In this document: positions 1 through 9,009 of the stretch, in pieces | Numbering within the stretch: the first letter of the stretch is position 1 | Layout: each line of letters starts with the position of its first letter | Assembly (NCBI GenBank): GCA_965644295.1 | Contig: CBFFRP010000247.1 | Coordinates: forward strand, 62,001-126,000 | Direction: 5' to 3' | Length of the DNA stretch: 64,000 nt | From: Paraphysomonas bandaiensis | Taxonomy: Eukaryota; Chrysophyceae | Position numbers and translations under genes: made by a program | The notes under the pieces: generated by a model | The model's input: the letters and a program-made list of their open reading frames with translations, nothing else | What the model was told of the DNA's origin: nothing | Databases searched by the model: none

Positions 1-300
1 ATACATACATACATACACATACATACATACATACATACATACATACATACATACATACATACATACATACATACATACATACATACATACATACATACAT
101 ACATACATACATACATACATACATACATACATACATACATACATACATACATACATACATACATACATACATACATACATACATACATACATACATACAT
201 ACATACATACATACATACATACATACATACATACATACATACATACATACATACATACATACATACATACATACATACATACATACATACATACATACAT
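1..300. repeat. (ATAC)n microsatellite
   Basis: An almost pure tetranucleotide array runs from the window edge to about position 300 with a single small interruption near 15-20. It is one of several arrays of the same motif in this window (24024, 41200, 47003, 47377). Confidence 0.98.
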
Positions 301-492
301 GTGGGATCTCTGGTGGGGTGTAGAGGTACGTGTACAGAGGTATCGTAGATTGCTTTGCGTTACATACGATACGTATCTAAACCATCAAGTCACTAGACTC
401 TAGCGCATATAGAACACCATATCACTTCATCATCATTCTCTGGCTGGTCTATACAGACAGTGCATGCCGTATCATTGTATCTGTTCTATTGA

Positions 493-945
493 ATGGTTTT
501 AACACGAGAAGAGATCGATTCATGCCGCAAGGCTTTTCTCTCATATGATAAAGACAGGAGCGGTTCGATTGATATCGATGAATTGAGGGCTATATTACAA
601 GTCATGAGATTGGAGCCCACTGAAGAAGAACTCAGAGCGATGCTAATGGATGTGGATGACACTAACAGCGGGGCGATAGACTTCACTGCATTCTTAAAGC
701 TAATTGAGACGTTGAAACAAAAGCTGTCTCATATAGATAATCATAGAGACATGACGAATGCATGGCAAGCATGTGGTGGGCTTGCGGCTAAAGGTGGACG
801 TGTGAGCAGAGATTCATTGGTCCAGATTATTCAAGAAGATTTTGGTCTTCTTATAGATGTTGATGAACTTCTCAAAGAAATTGATATCGATGACAATGGA
901 GATGTTGAATTCGAAGAGTTCAAGAAATTTTTTCAATTTGAGTAG
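493..945 (+). CDS. EF-hand calcium-binding protein (calmodulin/centrin-like)
   Basis: A 150-residue single-exon protein, the usual size for the calmodulin/centrin superfamily. EF-hand 1 (residues 19-30, DKDRSGSIDIDE) and EF-hand 4 (131-142, DIDDNGDVEFEE) have canonical loops with acidic positions 1, 3 and 12 and Gly at 6. The second loop (55-66) keeps D1, G6 and I8 but has Ala where the bidentate Glu should be, and the third site is degenerate. Probably two sites bind calcium. Family knowledge: such proteins are calcium sensors or basal-body/cytoskeletal components. The N-terminus starts directly at the first helix, without the basic tail typical of centrin, so the exact subfamily is not assigned. 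The ATG at 493 is the first in frame. Confidence 0.85.
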   Translation: MVLTREEIDSCRKAFLSYDKDRSGSIDIDELRAILQVMRLEPTEEELRAMLMDVDDTNSGAIDFTAFLKLIETLKQKLSHIDNHRDMTNAWQACGGLAAKGGRVSRDSLVQIIQEDFGLLIDVDELLKEIDIDDNGDVEFEEFKKFFQFE

Positions 946-1762
946 TAAATGTTGAATGTCCTGTTTGGTGTTGTCTCTACGGTGTTCTCTAGACATACTC
1001 ACCTTTGCTGTTGCTTCGTTACGGAGGAAATATTATACTATGACACGCACATTATGTTTTGAGCAGTAGCTTTAGTCGTGCGTATAAATGGTCAAAAATT
1101 GATGTATGTATATTATTTAGTGTTTCAATTTCCCACCCTCGTCTTAGTTATTGCACTTTCATAAGTATTGTAACAAGCTAATTGACGGGTCATAGCACAC
1201 ATGGATCAACTCATCTTCTATCAAACCTATAGGGTGGTCAGAAAATGTGCTTGTTAATAGCAGTATGGTCGAAGAAACTCTCAATATCTTAATCTAAATT
1301 CAAGAAATATATATTAACAGTGTGACTATAGGGTGTAGTGTGTAGGGCCTGGTACATTTACATTTGCCAAGCACAACATAGACCTCTACTCTCTCCCTCT
1401 GCCATCTCGGATGTTTATATAGAAGCAACATCCCACCACCCTACAAACACCTGTTCACCCCTCAGATTTTAGTCCTCACCTTCCTTGACAGAAATAGGCG
1501 GGTAACACGTTACCTCGCAGGTGCTATTATGTATCGTGCAGATCAAGAAAAACATAAATTCGGCCTCCTTCTCTCAGTATACGCGCGGTTATATGTAACC
1601 ATGTATAGGCCACGCAAGTATTTGTCGATCTTGTTAGGGTTTGCTTAGTGCCGCACATAAAATAGGCAATAGACACTGAAAGAAAAAACGAGGGGAGAGG
1701 AGGGCGCAAGCCTCTTTTTAGTTACCAAACAAGATGTATGCATCGCTTAGATTAATCAACAC
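946..1762. other. Gene-free spacer
   Basis: AT-rich spacer between the EF-hand gene and the copia element. Only short open frames without recognisable protein features are present; I see no gene. Confidence 0.6.
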
Positions 1763-2041
1763 AATAAAGAATTGATCTTTATAATAGTAAAACAATGTTG
1801 TGATTATTAGAGTGTAAGTAATGAACACGATAGAGTGAAAATTATGAATAACAATATAGGACGTACTATCATGCACAACGGAATAGTTAGAAGTGTAACT
1901 GATAATGACGACGTTATGATGACGATCACGTATCTTCGACAGATACTCTCTCTAATTCAGTTCATGGTGTATTTCATTGAACATTATAACTCACAGATAC
2001 AATCATGTATTAAGCTGAATCCTAATACGCCCCCTCAATGA
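1763..2041 (-). repeat. 3' LTR of the copia element
   Basis: Matches 7234-7498 without visible differences up to the sequence cctaata. It then lacks the roughly 21-bp stretch present in the other LTR before the shared end ccctcaatga. Small open frames inside the LTR are not regarded as genes. Confidence 0.9.
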
Positions 2042-2228
2042 AATAATCAGTGAACCGTAGATAATAGAGAGAATATGAACTTATGCACACTGAGAGTAAA
2101 AACCAGAGTAGCAGTCACTAGACAATAATAAGCGAACTGCAGAGATGCCATATTGTGAGACTATCCTTCTAGTCCAGCATCATGTATTGAATAAAAGTAA
2201 AAAAAAAATGGTAAAAACTCCGTGTAAC

Positions 2229-5200
2229 TCAAACTAGCCACCTAGGTCGCTTGTGGCTTGTTAATTGTGATTTAGGTGTCTCTGAGGTTGTTGATCGCTT
2301 CCTGTTGCTGCTGGATGGGATGTCGAACCCAGCTCCCCCCATCAATGTAGTTCGCAATTGAAGAAAATTAGTTGCTCCTAGTGGTTTCGTGAGAAGATCG
2401 GCTAACATTGACGTGGTGGGAATATGGTCAACAGTCAATTGGTTTTCGGCAATATTTTCTCGAATGAAATGATACCGTATCGCAATATGTTTCGTACGAC
2501 GATGATGAGTAGGATTGTAACATAATTGGACTGCCCCTTTATTATCGCACCAAATAGTTGTTGAGAATGGAAGTTTGAAACCAATTTCTGATAATAAAGA
2601 GCGTAGCCATAATGCTTCCTGAGCTGCTGACGATAGAGCCATATACTCAGCTTCAGTAGATGACAATGCCACAGTTGTCTGTAATCGAGATTGCCATGAT
2701 ATAAGACAATTACCTATGAAGAATGTAAAAGCTGTAGTGGACCGTCGAGTGAGGTGACATCGTGCCCAATCGCTATCGCAGTATCCTGACAATGTTATGT
2801 GGGATCCAGAATATATCAATCCTTGCTTAGCAGTGCCTTTGAGATACCTAAGAACATGTAGCGCAGCATTACAGGTAGTTAGATTAGGCATATCAGAGAA
2901 TCTGGCAAGAGTATTGACTGCATAGGCGATATCCGGTCGAGTGCATACAGCTAGATACATTAGTGAACCTATGAGTTCCTTGTAGGGGAAATTCTGAACA
3001 TAACTTTGATTTGACTCTGAAAGATGATTGTATTCATGTAAATCATAGTTGAAAGACAGTAACATAGGTGTTGACATGGGTTTACTGTTAGACATGTTGA
3101 ATTTGTCCAGTAACTTTCTGACGTACTGCTCCTGACTGAGAGTCGTGATATTTTTGTCAAAATCTTGATGAATGGAGATGCCCAAGTAATAGTCTAGGAG
3201 TCCGAGATCCGTAATTTCGAACTTTTTGGATAAATGGTCTTTGAATTGTTGGATATCAGTGTCGGATGTAGATGCTATAATAATATCATCCACATACATG
3301 GCTATTAGCATAATCCTGCCATTAATCTGCTTTTTGAATATACACGGGTCAGATATTAGTCTGGTGAAACCCATATCTAGCATAAAATTTGTACAGCACT
3401 TATACCAGTTAAGACCTGCTTGCTTTAGACCGTAGATGCTTTTCATCAGTTTGAGGACTTTTCCGTCAGGGACGTCCATGCCAGGAGGGGGATACATGTA
3501 TATGTCCTCTTCGAGGTCAGCATTGATGTACGCAGTTGTGAAATCGATTTGGTGCAATTTGAGTTTCATAATAGTCGAAAGGGCAATAATTGTACGTAGT
3601 GATGTAGCCTTTGCGACGGGGCTGTATGTATCATTGTAATCGATGCCTTGGATTTGAGTAAAACCCTGTGCGACTAGTCGAGCCTTGAATTTGATATCAT
3701 TCTGTTTTCTTTTTATTTTGAATATGAGTTTCCCCTTTATGGCTCTTGCTCCAGGTGGTAACGCAGTGTATCTCCAGCATCCTTTCCTCTGAAGAGTGGA
3801 TATTTCTCTATTGATGGCATCGATCCACTGCTGTTTATATTTACCTGAAATAGCATCTTGAACACTCTTTGGTGTATCGGTTAGCTCGTCAATGTCATCG
3901 CAATTACTGATAGCATGCATAACAATATCAATATTGTTTGTATGTAATTTTGATATACATTGTGTGTCATGTGCCATATGATTTAATACATGTTTAGCGT
4001 TTACATCACATGTATATACACCATCACCAAGTTTATGTATATTTACAATTACCCGTTTCCTGGCCATTCTCCTGCTTCGGAGAACACTCTTTCTACCAGC
4101 TAAAAATTGTTGTTTTGCTGTAGCACGGACCTTACTTGGCCCTTCAGGTGTACCCTGATTTTCCCAATCTCCCGATGAATCAGCAGACTTGTTACCGCGT
4201 TTGGCCATACGCTGGTGCACACGATCCACTTGACCGTGTGGTGCCGGATTCGGCACTAGATTCCCATTGAATTGTTTCGGAGGGCGAGTCTTCGCTATCT
4301 TTGCATCGGAGTGGGTAGGTTCACACCGATGGCTGCTGATTCTCTCCTGCGCGGCATCATGATGTCTGAGATTCTCGCCACTCCCCCTGGAAGTAGCGGC
4401 TGGCGCTGGAGATCCAATAACTGTATCGGGGTCTTGATCTGATTTGCTGGATTTATGTATTGGGGTTTTCGATCGAGACGTAATACATTTGAGACCAACT
4501 GCTTTGAGTTCTATGTATTCTTCAGTGTACTTTTCGACGTCTGCAGCATGAATAGGGTCGTCGAGCTGGATGAGTCGTGTCTTGTCACCACTGTCATCGA
4601 CTAGACCACGATACGCTGCGATTAATCCTTTTCTGAGCTTTATTTGAGTCGTTACATATGTTAATCCATCGTCTGGATCTACATGAGCTAGACCTATGAG
4701 ATATATGAAACTTTCTACTGTCCTGGAGGTCTCATTCTCTCTGAAGATCTCATTTATCTCCTTAAAATATCTCTTATCCGCTGGTGGAACACATTCGTTG
4801 AAAAATACATGTCCTGACATAACAAAATCTCTTAATGCGGGAACAAAGACTATATATCCAGGACCATCCTCTCGATAGCCCATAAAATACCCAGGCCAGC
4901 TATGTCTGTCCCAATTGTTCTTTCGGAGACTGGAATCGATATTCACAAAGCATTTACATCCCCATATTCTGGCATAACTCAAGTCTGGTATTTCGTTTTC
5001 GATAAACTGAAGTGGAGACATAAATCCTTTAGCTGTTTGACACGGTAACCTGTTCTTGATGTGTATTGTCGCCCTTGAGGCTTGTTCCCAGAAATTCGGT
5101 GGGAGTCCAGAGTCGATAAGGCTGCTGAGTGCTCGTTCTTTTGTTGTCCGCCATGATCGCTCTTGGAATGGGTTATCCTCGGGGGTATACGGAGAGTTGA

Positions 5201-7223
5201 AAGTCCATGTAGCCCCTATTGATTGAAGATACTCTAGAACTTTTCTTGATACCAGTTCCTTCCCGCCATCCGCATGATAATGTTGTAGGCGTTTGCCTTT
5301 ACTATGTAGATACATGACAACTTTCTGGATGGATTGGATGACGAAATCTTCATCTCTCGTTGGTCCGTAGGAGTCCCATTGGTGTCTGGAAGCTACATCT
5401 GTCATCCCGAGTATGTAACGGTTGCCAGTAATGATTGCCTCCGGTGCATGGGGTCCAGAAAAATCGGCTACTACTAGCTCCCCCAGCTCATTCGCTCTTC
5501 TTACACGCTTGAGCAGCATTTGTCTGATAGCGTGTCTATGTTTTCGGCGATGAGATTTACCACTAGCACAACCATCACATAGGCCACCCGGTAAAGAAGT
5601 AGCATTCATCTCCGACTTCGTTAACTTAATACCCGTTACTAATTTTGACTGTACAGCTTTCTGTATGAGTCCAATTGAAGAATGTGCCAATCTCTTATGT
5701 GCTAGAGTTGCGAGTGGGCCTGAAGCGGTTGAAGCAAGGTGGGATTCGTCAATAGGAGTACCGAGGTCTGTTAACGGAATTTCATATAGGCCTCCAACTC
5801 TCTTACCCTTTGATAGCAGTATTTCATCTTTATATATCTCAACTGATTGGTTTCCAAACAAGATTTTATACCCTAGGTCATCTAATTGGCTGATGGACAC
5901 GAGTGTCCTCGAAGCATGTTCCACGTGCTTGCACTTGGGGATAATACCAAGTCTTCCATGTCCTGAAGAGGTCATAGTTGATCCTGACTTAGCTGTTTGA
6001 ATGTCGGTGAGGCATTCCTCATAATTGGTGATGTATCCGGCTTCAGGTGTGATGGAGACTGTGCAGCCAGAATCAAGGGTCCCCATTCCGGCTTCTTGAT
6101 CAAAAACGAAGTTCGTTTCGTCGTTTGTTGGATATCCGACTCCTCCGAAGTCTCGTCCTTTCTGTTGTAATGGACCACTGTCTTCATAATCTGCAAACTG
6201 GTCGGAGTCGTCGTTTTCAGTGCTCTGGTGGGTCTGGAATCTAACTTTTTTGAATTTCCTACTGGTTGATTTGTTTCCAGAGGAACTCTTCATTTGTTGG
6301 ATTCTTTCCCATGAGTGTTTGCATTCTGAAGCGATGTGTCCTTTTCCATCGCATCGGAAACACTTAATGTCCTTGTCAGTTCTCTTGTCATGTTTCGGTT
6401 TATTGGAACGGTTTCTGAAAGATGTCCCCTTTTTGCGCTTGGAATTCACTTTACTTTTGAAAAATGGGGGTTTTGAGGCTGCAAGCTGAATACTGTCGGT
6501 TTTTGTTTCTTCGTTGCTTGACAAGAGCATTCCAACAGACGAGCTTCCTAATCCGCGTAGTCTGCGTATGAGTGTTTTGTAGTCATCGATAGGGTGCATC
6601 TGCAGGTTGATCGCCAGTTCACGATACGTCATATTTTCTTTGGATACCAGGCCTTGTCGAATGCGTGATATGAGATCTTGGTCACTTATCCGATGACCAT
6701 AATTAATCAGCTTGTTTCGGAGCTTTTCGACAGCGTCAAGAAAGTTGATTATCGACTGACCTTTTTTGATTTTTATGCTCTGAAACTGGCCAATCAGATC
6801 AGTGATGACGTCGTTAGTCGTTTTTTCTTTGAAATGGTTGAGCAAGTCCGTCCAGGCGGTTTTACCGTCTCCATCGGGGACGTTCTCCAAAATCCCCTCA
6901 GCCTCTTCATTCTGACCAATGATAGAGCTTGCAATGACTGACCATAGGTAGTTATTACCTTCATCATAATATCGTTTTGCATCCTGATACTGTTCGAGTC
7001 GATACTGGTAGTCCTCGTCATCTGAGTTTTCTCCTGCTTCAGGCTCAATTGGGTGATCGTTCTGTAGAGTATAAACGATTTTAGGCTTGCGATAGAACCA
7101 TGCACGGCACTTCTTCTGCCACCTGGAGAAGTTCTTCGCATCGAATTTTGGCATTGAGTCCTTTCGCTTGTCGGTTGTCGAATCCGAGTCGGTTGAGTCG
7201 TAACTTGTAACTTTAACTGACAT
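2229..7223 (-). CDS. Copia Gag-Pol polyprotein
   Basis: A 1664-residue single-frame polyprotein. The N-terminal Gag region is followed by a CCHC zinc knuckle (about 288-301, CFRCDGKGHIASEC). Next come the aspartic protease active site (DSG, about 383-385), the GAG-pre-integrase segment, and an integrase core with D at about 585, D at about 649 and E at about 685 (DD35E spacing). Copia-type reverse transcriptase carries YVDD at about 1311, and RNase H has CDSDW, STEAEY and CDNKGA at about 1483-1560. No internal stop or frameshift breaks it, and the key catalytic motifs are present, so it may be active. Gag and Pol are in one frame with no recoding site, as is usual for copia. It replicates the element through an RNA intermediate. 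Confidence 0.97.
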   Translation of the reverse strand: MSVKVTSYDSTDSDSTTDKRKDSMPKFDAKNFSRWQKKCRAWFYRKPKIVYTLQNDHPIEPEAGENSDDEDYQYRLEQYQDAKRYYDEGNNYLWSVIASSIIGQNEEAEGILENVPDGDGKTAWTDLLNHFKEKTTNDVITDLIGQFQSIKIKKGQSIINFLDAVEKLRNKLINYGHRISDQDLISRIRQGLVSKENMTYRELAINLQMHPIDDYKTLIRRLRGLGSSSVGMLLSSNEETKTDSIQLAASKPPFFKSKVNSKRKKGTSFRNRSNKPKHDKRTDKDIKCFRCDGKGHIASECKHSWERIQQMKSSSGNKSTSRKFKKVRFQTHQSTENDDSDQFADYEDSGPLQQKGRDFGGVGYPTNDETNFVFDQEAGMGTLDSGCTVSITPEAGYITNYEECLTDIQTAKSGSTMTSSGHGRLGIIPKCKHVEHASRTLVSISQLDDLGYKILFGNQSVEIYKDEILLSKGKRVGGLYEIPLTDLGTPIDESHLASTASGPLATLAHKRLAHSSIGLIQKAVQSKLVTGIKLTKSEMNATSLPGGLCDGCASGKSHRRKHRHAIRQMLLKRVRRANELGELVVADFSGPHAPEAIITGNRYILGMTDVASRHQWDSYGPTRDEDFVIQSIQKVVMYLHSKGKRLQHYHADGGKELVSRKVLEYLQSIGATWTFNSPYTPEDNPFQERSWRTTKERALSSLIDSGLPPNFWEQASRATIHIKNRLPCQTAKGFMSPLQFIENEIPDLSYARIWGCKCFVNIDSSLRKNNWDRHSWPGYFMGYREDGPGYIVFVPALRDFVMSGHVFFNECVPPADKRYFKEINEIFRENETSRTVESFIYLIGLAHVDPDDGLTYVTTQIKLRKGLIAAYRGLVDDSGDKTRLIQLDDPIHAADVEKYTEEYIELKAVGLKCITSRSKTPIHKSSKSDQDPDTVIGSPAPAATSRGSGENLRHHDAAQERISSHRCEPTHSDAKIAKTRPPKQFNGNLVPNPAPHGQVDRVHQRMAKRGNKSADSSGDWENQGTPEGPSKVRATAKQQFLAGRKSVLRSRRMARKRVIVNIHKLGDGVYTCDVNAKHVLNHMAHDTQCISKLHTNNIDIVMHAISNCDDIDELTDTPKSVQDAISGKYKQQWIDAINREISTLQRKGCWRYTALPPGARAIKGKLIFKIKRKQNDIKFKARLVAQGFTQIQGIDYNDTYSPVAKATSLRTIIALSTIMKLKLHQIDFTTAYINADLEEDIYMYPPPGMDVPDGKVLKLMKSIYGLKQAGLNWYKCCTNFMLDMGFTRLISDPCIFKKQINGRIMLIAMYVDDIIIASTSDTDIQQFKDHLSKKFEITDLGLLDYYLGISIHQDFDKNITTLSQEQYVRKLLDKFNMSNSKPMSTPMLLSFNYDLHEYNHLSESNQSYVQNFPYKELIGSLMYLAVCTRPDIAYAVNTLARFSDMPNLTTCNAALHVLRYLKGTAKQGLIYSGSHITLSGYCDSDWARCHLTRRSTTAFTFFIGNCLISWQSRLQTTVALSSTEAEYMALSSAAQEALWLRSLLSEIGFKLPFSTTIWCDNKGAVQLCYNPTHHRRTKHIAIRYHFIRENIAENQLTVDHIPTTSMLADLLTKPLGATNFLQLRTTLMGGAGFDIPSSSNRKRSTTSETPKSQLTSHKRPRWLV

Positions 7224-7233
7224 CTCGCTACCA

Positions 7234-7533
7234 AATAAAGAATTGATCTTTATAATAGTAAAACAATGTTGTGATTATTAGAGTGTAAGTAATGAACACG
7301 ATAGAGTGAAAATTATGAATAACAATATAGGACGTACTATCATGCACAACGGAATAGTTAGAAGTGTAACTGATAATGACGACGTTATGATGACGATCAC
7401 GTATCTTCGACAGATACTCTCTCTAATTCAGTTCATGGTGTATTTCATTGAACATTATAACTCACAGATACAATCATGTATTAAGCTGAATCCTAATAAA
7501 CACAATCATTACATTAGGGTTCGCCCTCAATGA
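7234..7533 (-). repeat. 5' LTR of the copia element
   Basis: About 300 bp. The internal boundary at 7234 is fixed by the adjacent TGG of the primer-binding site at 7233-7231. The outer boundary is placed where similarity with the other LTR ends. The ends do not show the canonical TG...CA pair. Confidence 0.9.
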
Positions 7534-7656
7534 TGCTTGATATAATACTATTTCGATGGAACTATTAACTGTACATGCATTACGCAATAAACTGTATATT
7601 ATATATGTGGGAGATTTCCACAAACGTATAACACTATTCGCAGTGTATAAAAATTT

Positions 7657-9009
7657 TTACAAAAACATCGGCAACTCTTCACCCACGTAAAAGCGCATAC
7701 CAGGTTTGCTGCCATGTATTCCAAACCTCAGATTCAGCGACTCTCTACTATGATTGGCATTGTTTCCCTCCGCCCTTTTTTTCTTCCCAAGAGAATTCTT
7801 TCCTTGTTCCTCGTCTTTCATAGCCAGAACTGCCGAGGACGGCTTGCTTCGTCTACCCAGCTCACAGAGAACACCATGATCGAAGGAATTTCGAGCAGCA
7901 TCCGAGAGAACATACATATCTCCCTGAGGAGCATCAAATACCCATGCTCTGGGACGCGCCCCTGCCTCATCAGGAAGAAGTAAAACTCTTCCTGACTCCC
8001 GTATGCAGACCGTAACAATGACAACTCCGAATCCATCGTTTAGAGGGGCGTCCATGTGTGGTGGTAGGTGGTCCTGCCCGCTGTGCAGGTTTGGTTGCAG
8101 CGCTTGAAGATTTTCCAACGTTATACATTCTCTGTATTTCACCGGTACTGCCGCTGCAGCCCATTCTATAATCTCCTCGAGAGCTGCAATATGGGAAGGA
8201 GTGAGGTCAGACTCCGCGAGTCTAATACAGGAGGCCCAGTTGGATGCCTCATCTTTCTGCGCCTCTCTACCTCGCTTCTCAAATGCATGAAACCGTAGAC
8301 CTGCAGCTCGTAGAGCCGCCTTACCAAATTTACCAAAGCATGAAGGTAAAAATGCGTATCCCCGTTTCCGAGCGTCGCTCTCTGCAACTCCAGCCCAAGG
8401 TGTAAGGTGTCCACCGCGTCGTAGCATTCTTACAATAAGCGAGTGTAAAGATCGAATCCCTTTGAATCCCCCCTTGGACAACGATGCTCGACATAAACCA
8501 TGGGGAAAACTCGTTACACCTTTACTAGAATCCACCACCGCTCGACCAGCATTCTCTCCACTCTCATGGAACCTGATAAGCCGTGCAGACGGAGCAATCT
8601 GCTCCATCTCTTGTCGACTCTGTCGCTCTGCTGCTGTTACTTTCAATGGTAAATCTTCAGTTCCGGATGTTTTCTTCTTCTTCTGATTATTAGTTATGAA
8701 TTCCGAGTCGTCTATATGACTTATAGAGGTATCATCAGTCTTATATAGGGACCTCTTAAGTCGCCTCTGTTCACTCTTATTATGTCTCTCTGTGCAATGA
8801 GGACACATCCATATGCCACGAGGCTTATATCGATAGTTTATACCAAGACATTCCATATGAAACCATCCGTTACCGGGACATCTATCTCCATCACACCCGA
8901 TCATCTCGCCATCGCCATAGCCGCATATACAGTACAATACAGGGCCCTTATTAAGAGAGGAGGGAGAGAGAGAGGGGTCTTCTGAGGGGGAAGGGGAAGA
9001 GGATGTCAT
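7657..9009 (-). CDS. PHD-finger / 2-oxoglutarate-Fe(II) dioxygenase-like fusion protein
   Basis: A 450-residue single-exon protein. An ING-type PHD finger lies at residues 27-72 with ligands C27, C29, C39, C44, H51, C54, C69 and C72 (C4HC3). A basic linker with KKKK follows. The C-terminal half has the signature of a 2OG-Fe(II) oxygenase, AlkB-like in layout: H318-M-D320, distal H378 (FDHGV) and R428 in SLNLRFGIH. Family knowledge: ING-type PHD fingers read histone H3K4 methylation, and AlkB/2OG enzymes demethylate nucleic acids or protein residues. Inference: a chromatin-targeted demethylase or hydroxylase. The substrate is not deducible, and the oxygenase call rests on motif spacing rather than alignment. 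The start is the ATG at 9009. Confidence 0.75.
   Translation of the reverse strand: MTSSSPSPSEDPSLSPSSLNKGPVLYCICGYGDGEMIGCDGDRCPGNGWFHMECLGINYRYKPRGIWMCPHCTERHNKSEQRRLKRSLYKTDDTSISHIDDSEFITNNQKKKKTSGTEDLPLKVTAAERQSRQEMEQIAPSARLIRFHESGENAGRAVVDSSKGVTSFPHGLCRASLSKGGFKGIRSLHSLIVRMLRRGGHLTPWAGVAESDARKRGYAFLPSCFGKFGKAALRAAGLRFHAFEKRGREAQKDEASNWASCIRLAESDLTPSHIAALEEIIEWAAAAVPVKYRECITLENLQALQPNLHSGQDHLPPHMDAPLNDGFGVVIVTVCIRESGRVLLLPDEAGARPRAWVFDAPQGDMYVLSDAARNSFDHGVLCELGRRSKPSSAVLAMKDEEQGKNSLGKKKRAEGNNANHSRESLNLRFGIHGSKPGMRFYVGEELPMFL

Larger units (their letters stand above)
1763..7533 (-). mobile_element. Intact Ty1/copia LTR retrotransposon
   Basis: Long direct repeats flank one long gag-pol frame on the minus strand. 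In element orientation the 5' LTR is 7533-7234 and the 3' LTR is 2041-1763. The two are identical over about 265 bp, but the left copy lacks about 21 bp near its U3 end. Immediately after the 5' LTR (7233 downward, minus strand) is TGGTAGCGAG, a primer-binding site resembling the complement of an initiator tRNA-Met 3' end. It directly abuts the polyprotein ATG at 7223. The order protease, integrase, reverse transcriptase, RNase H is that of Pseudoviridae/copia. No target-site duplication and no clear polypurine tract were visible. LTR identity and the open frame suggest recent insertion. Confidence 0.95.

Noticed and set aside
1835-2041. Small open frame duplicated at 7306-7533
   Set aside because: It lies inside both LTRs and runs antisense to the element; its duplication reflects the LTR, not a gene.
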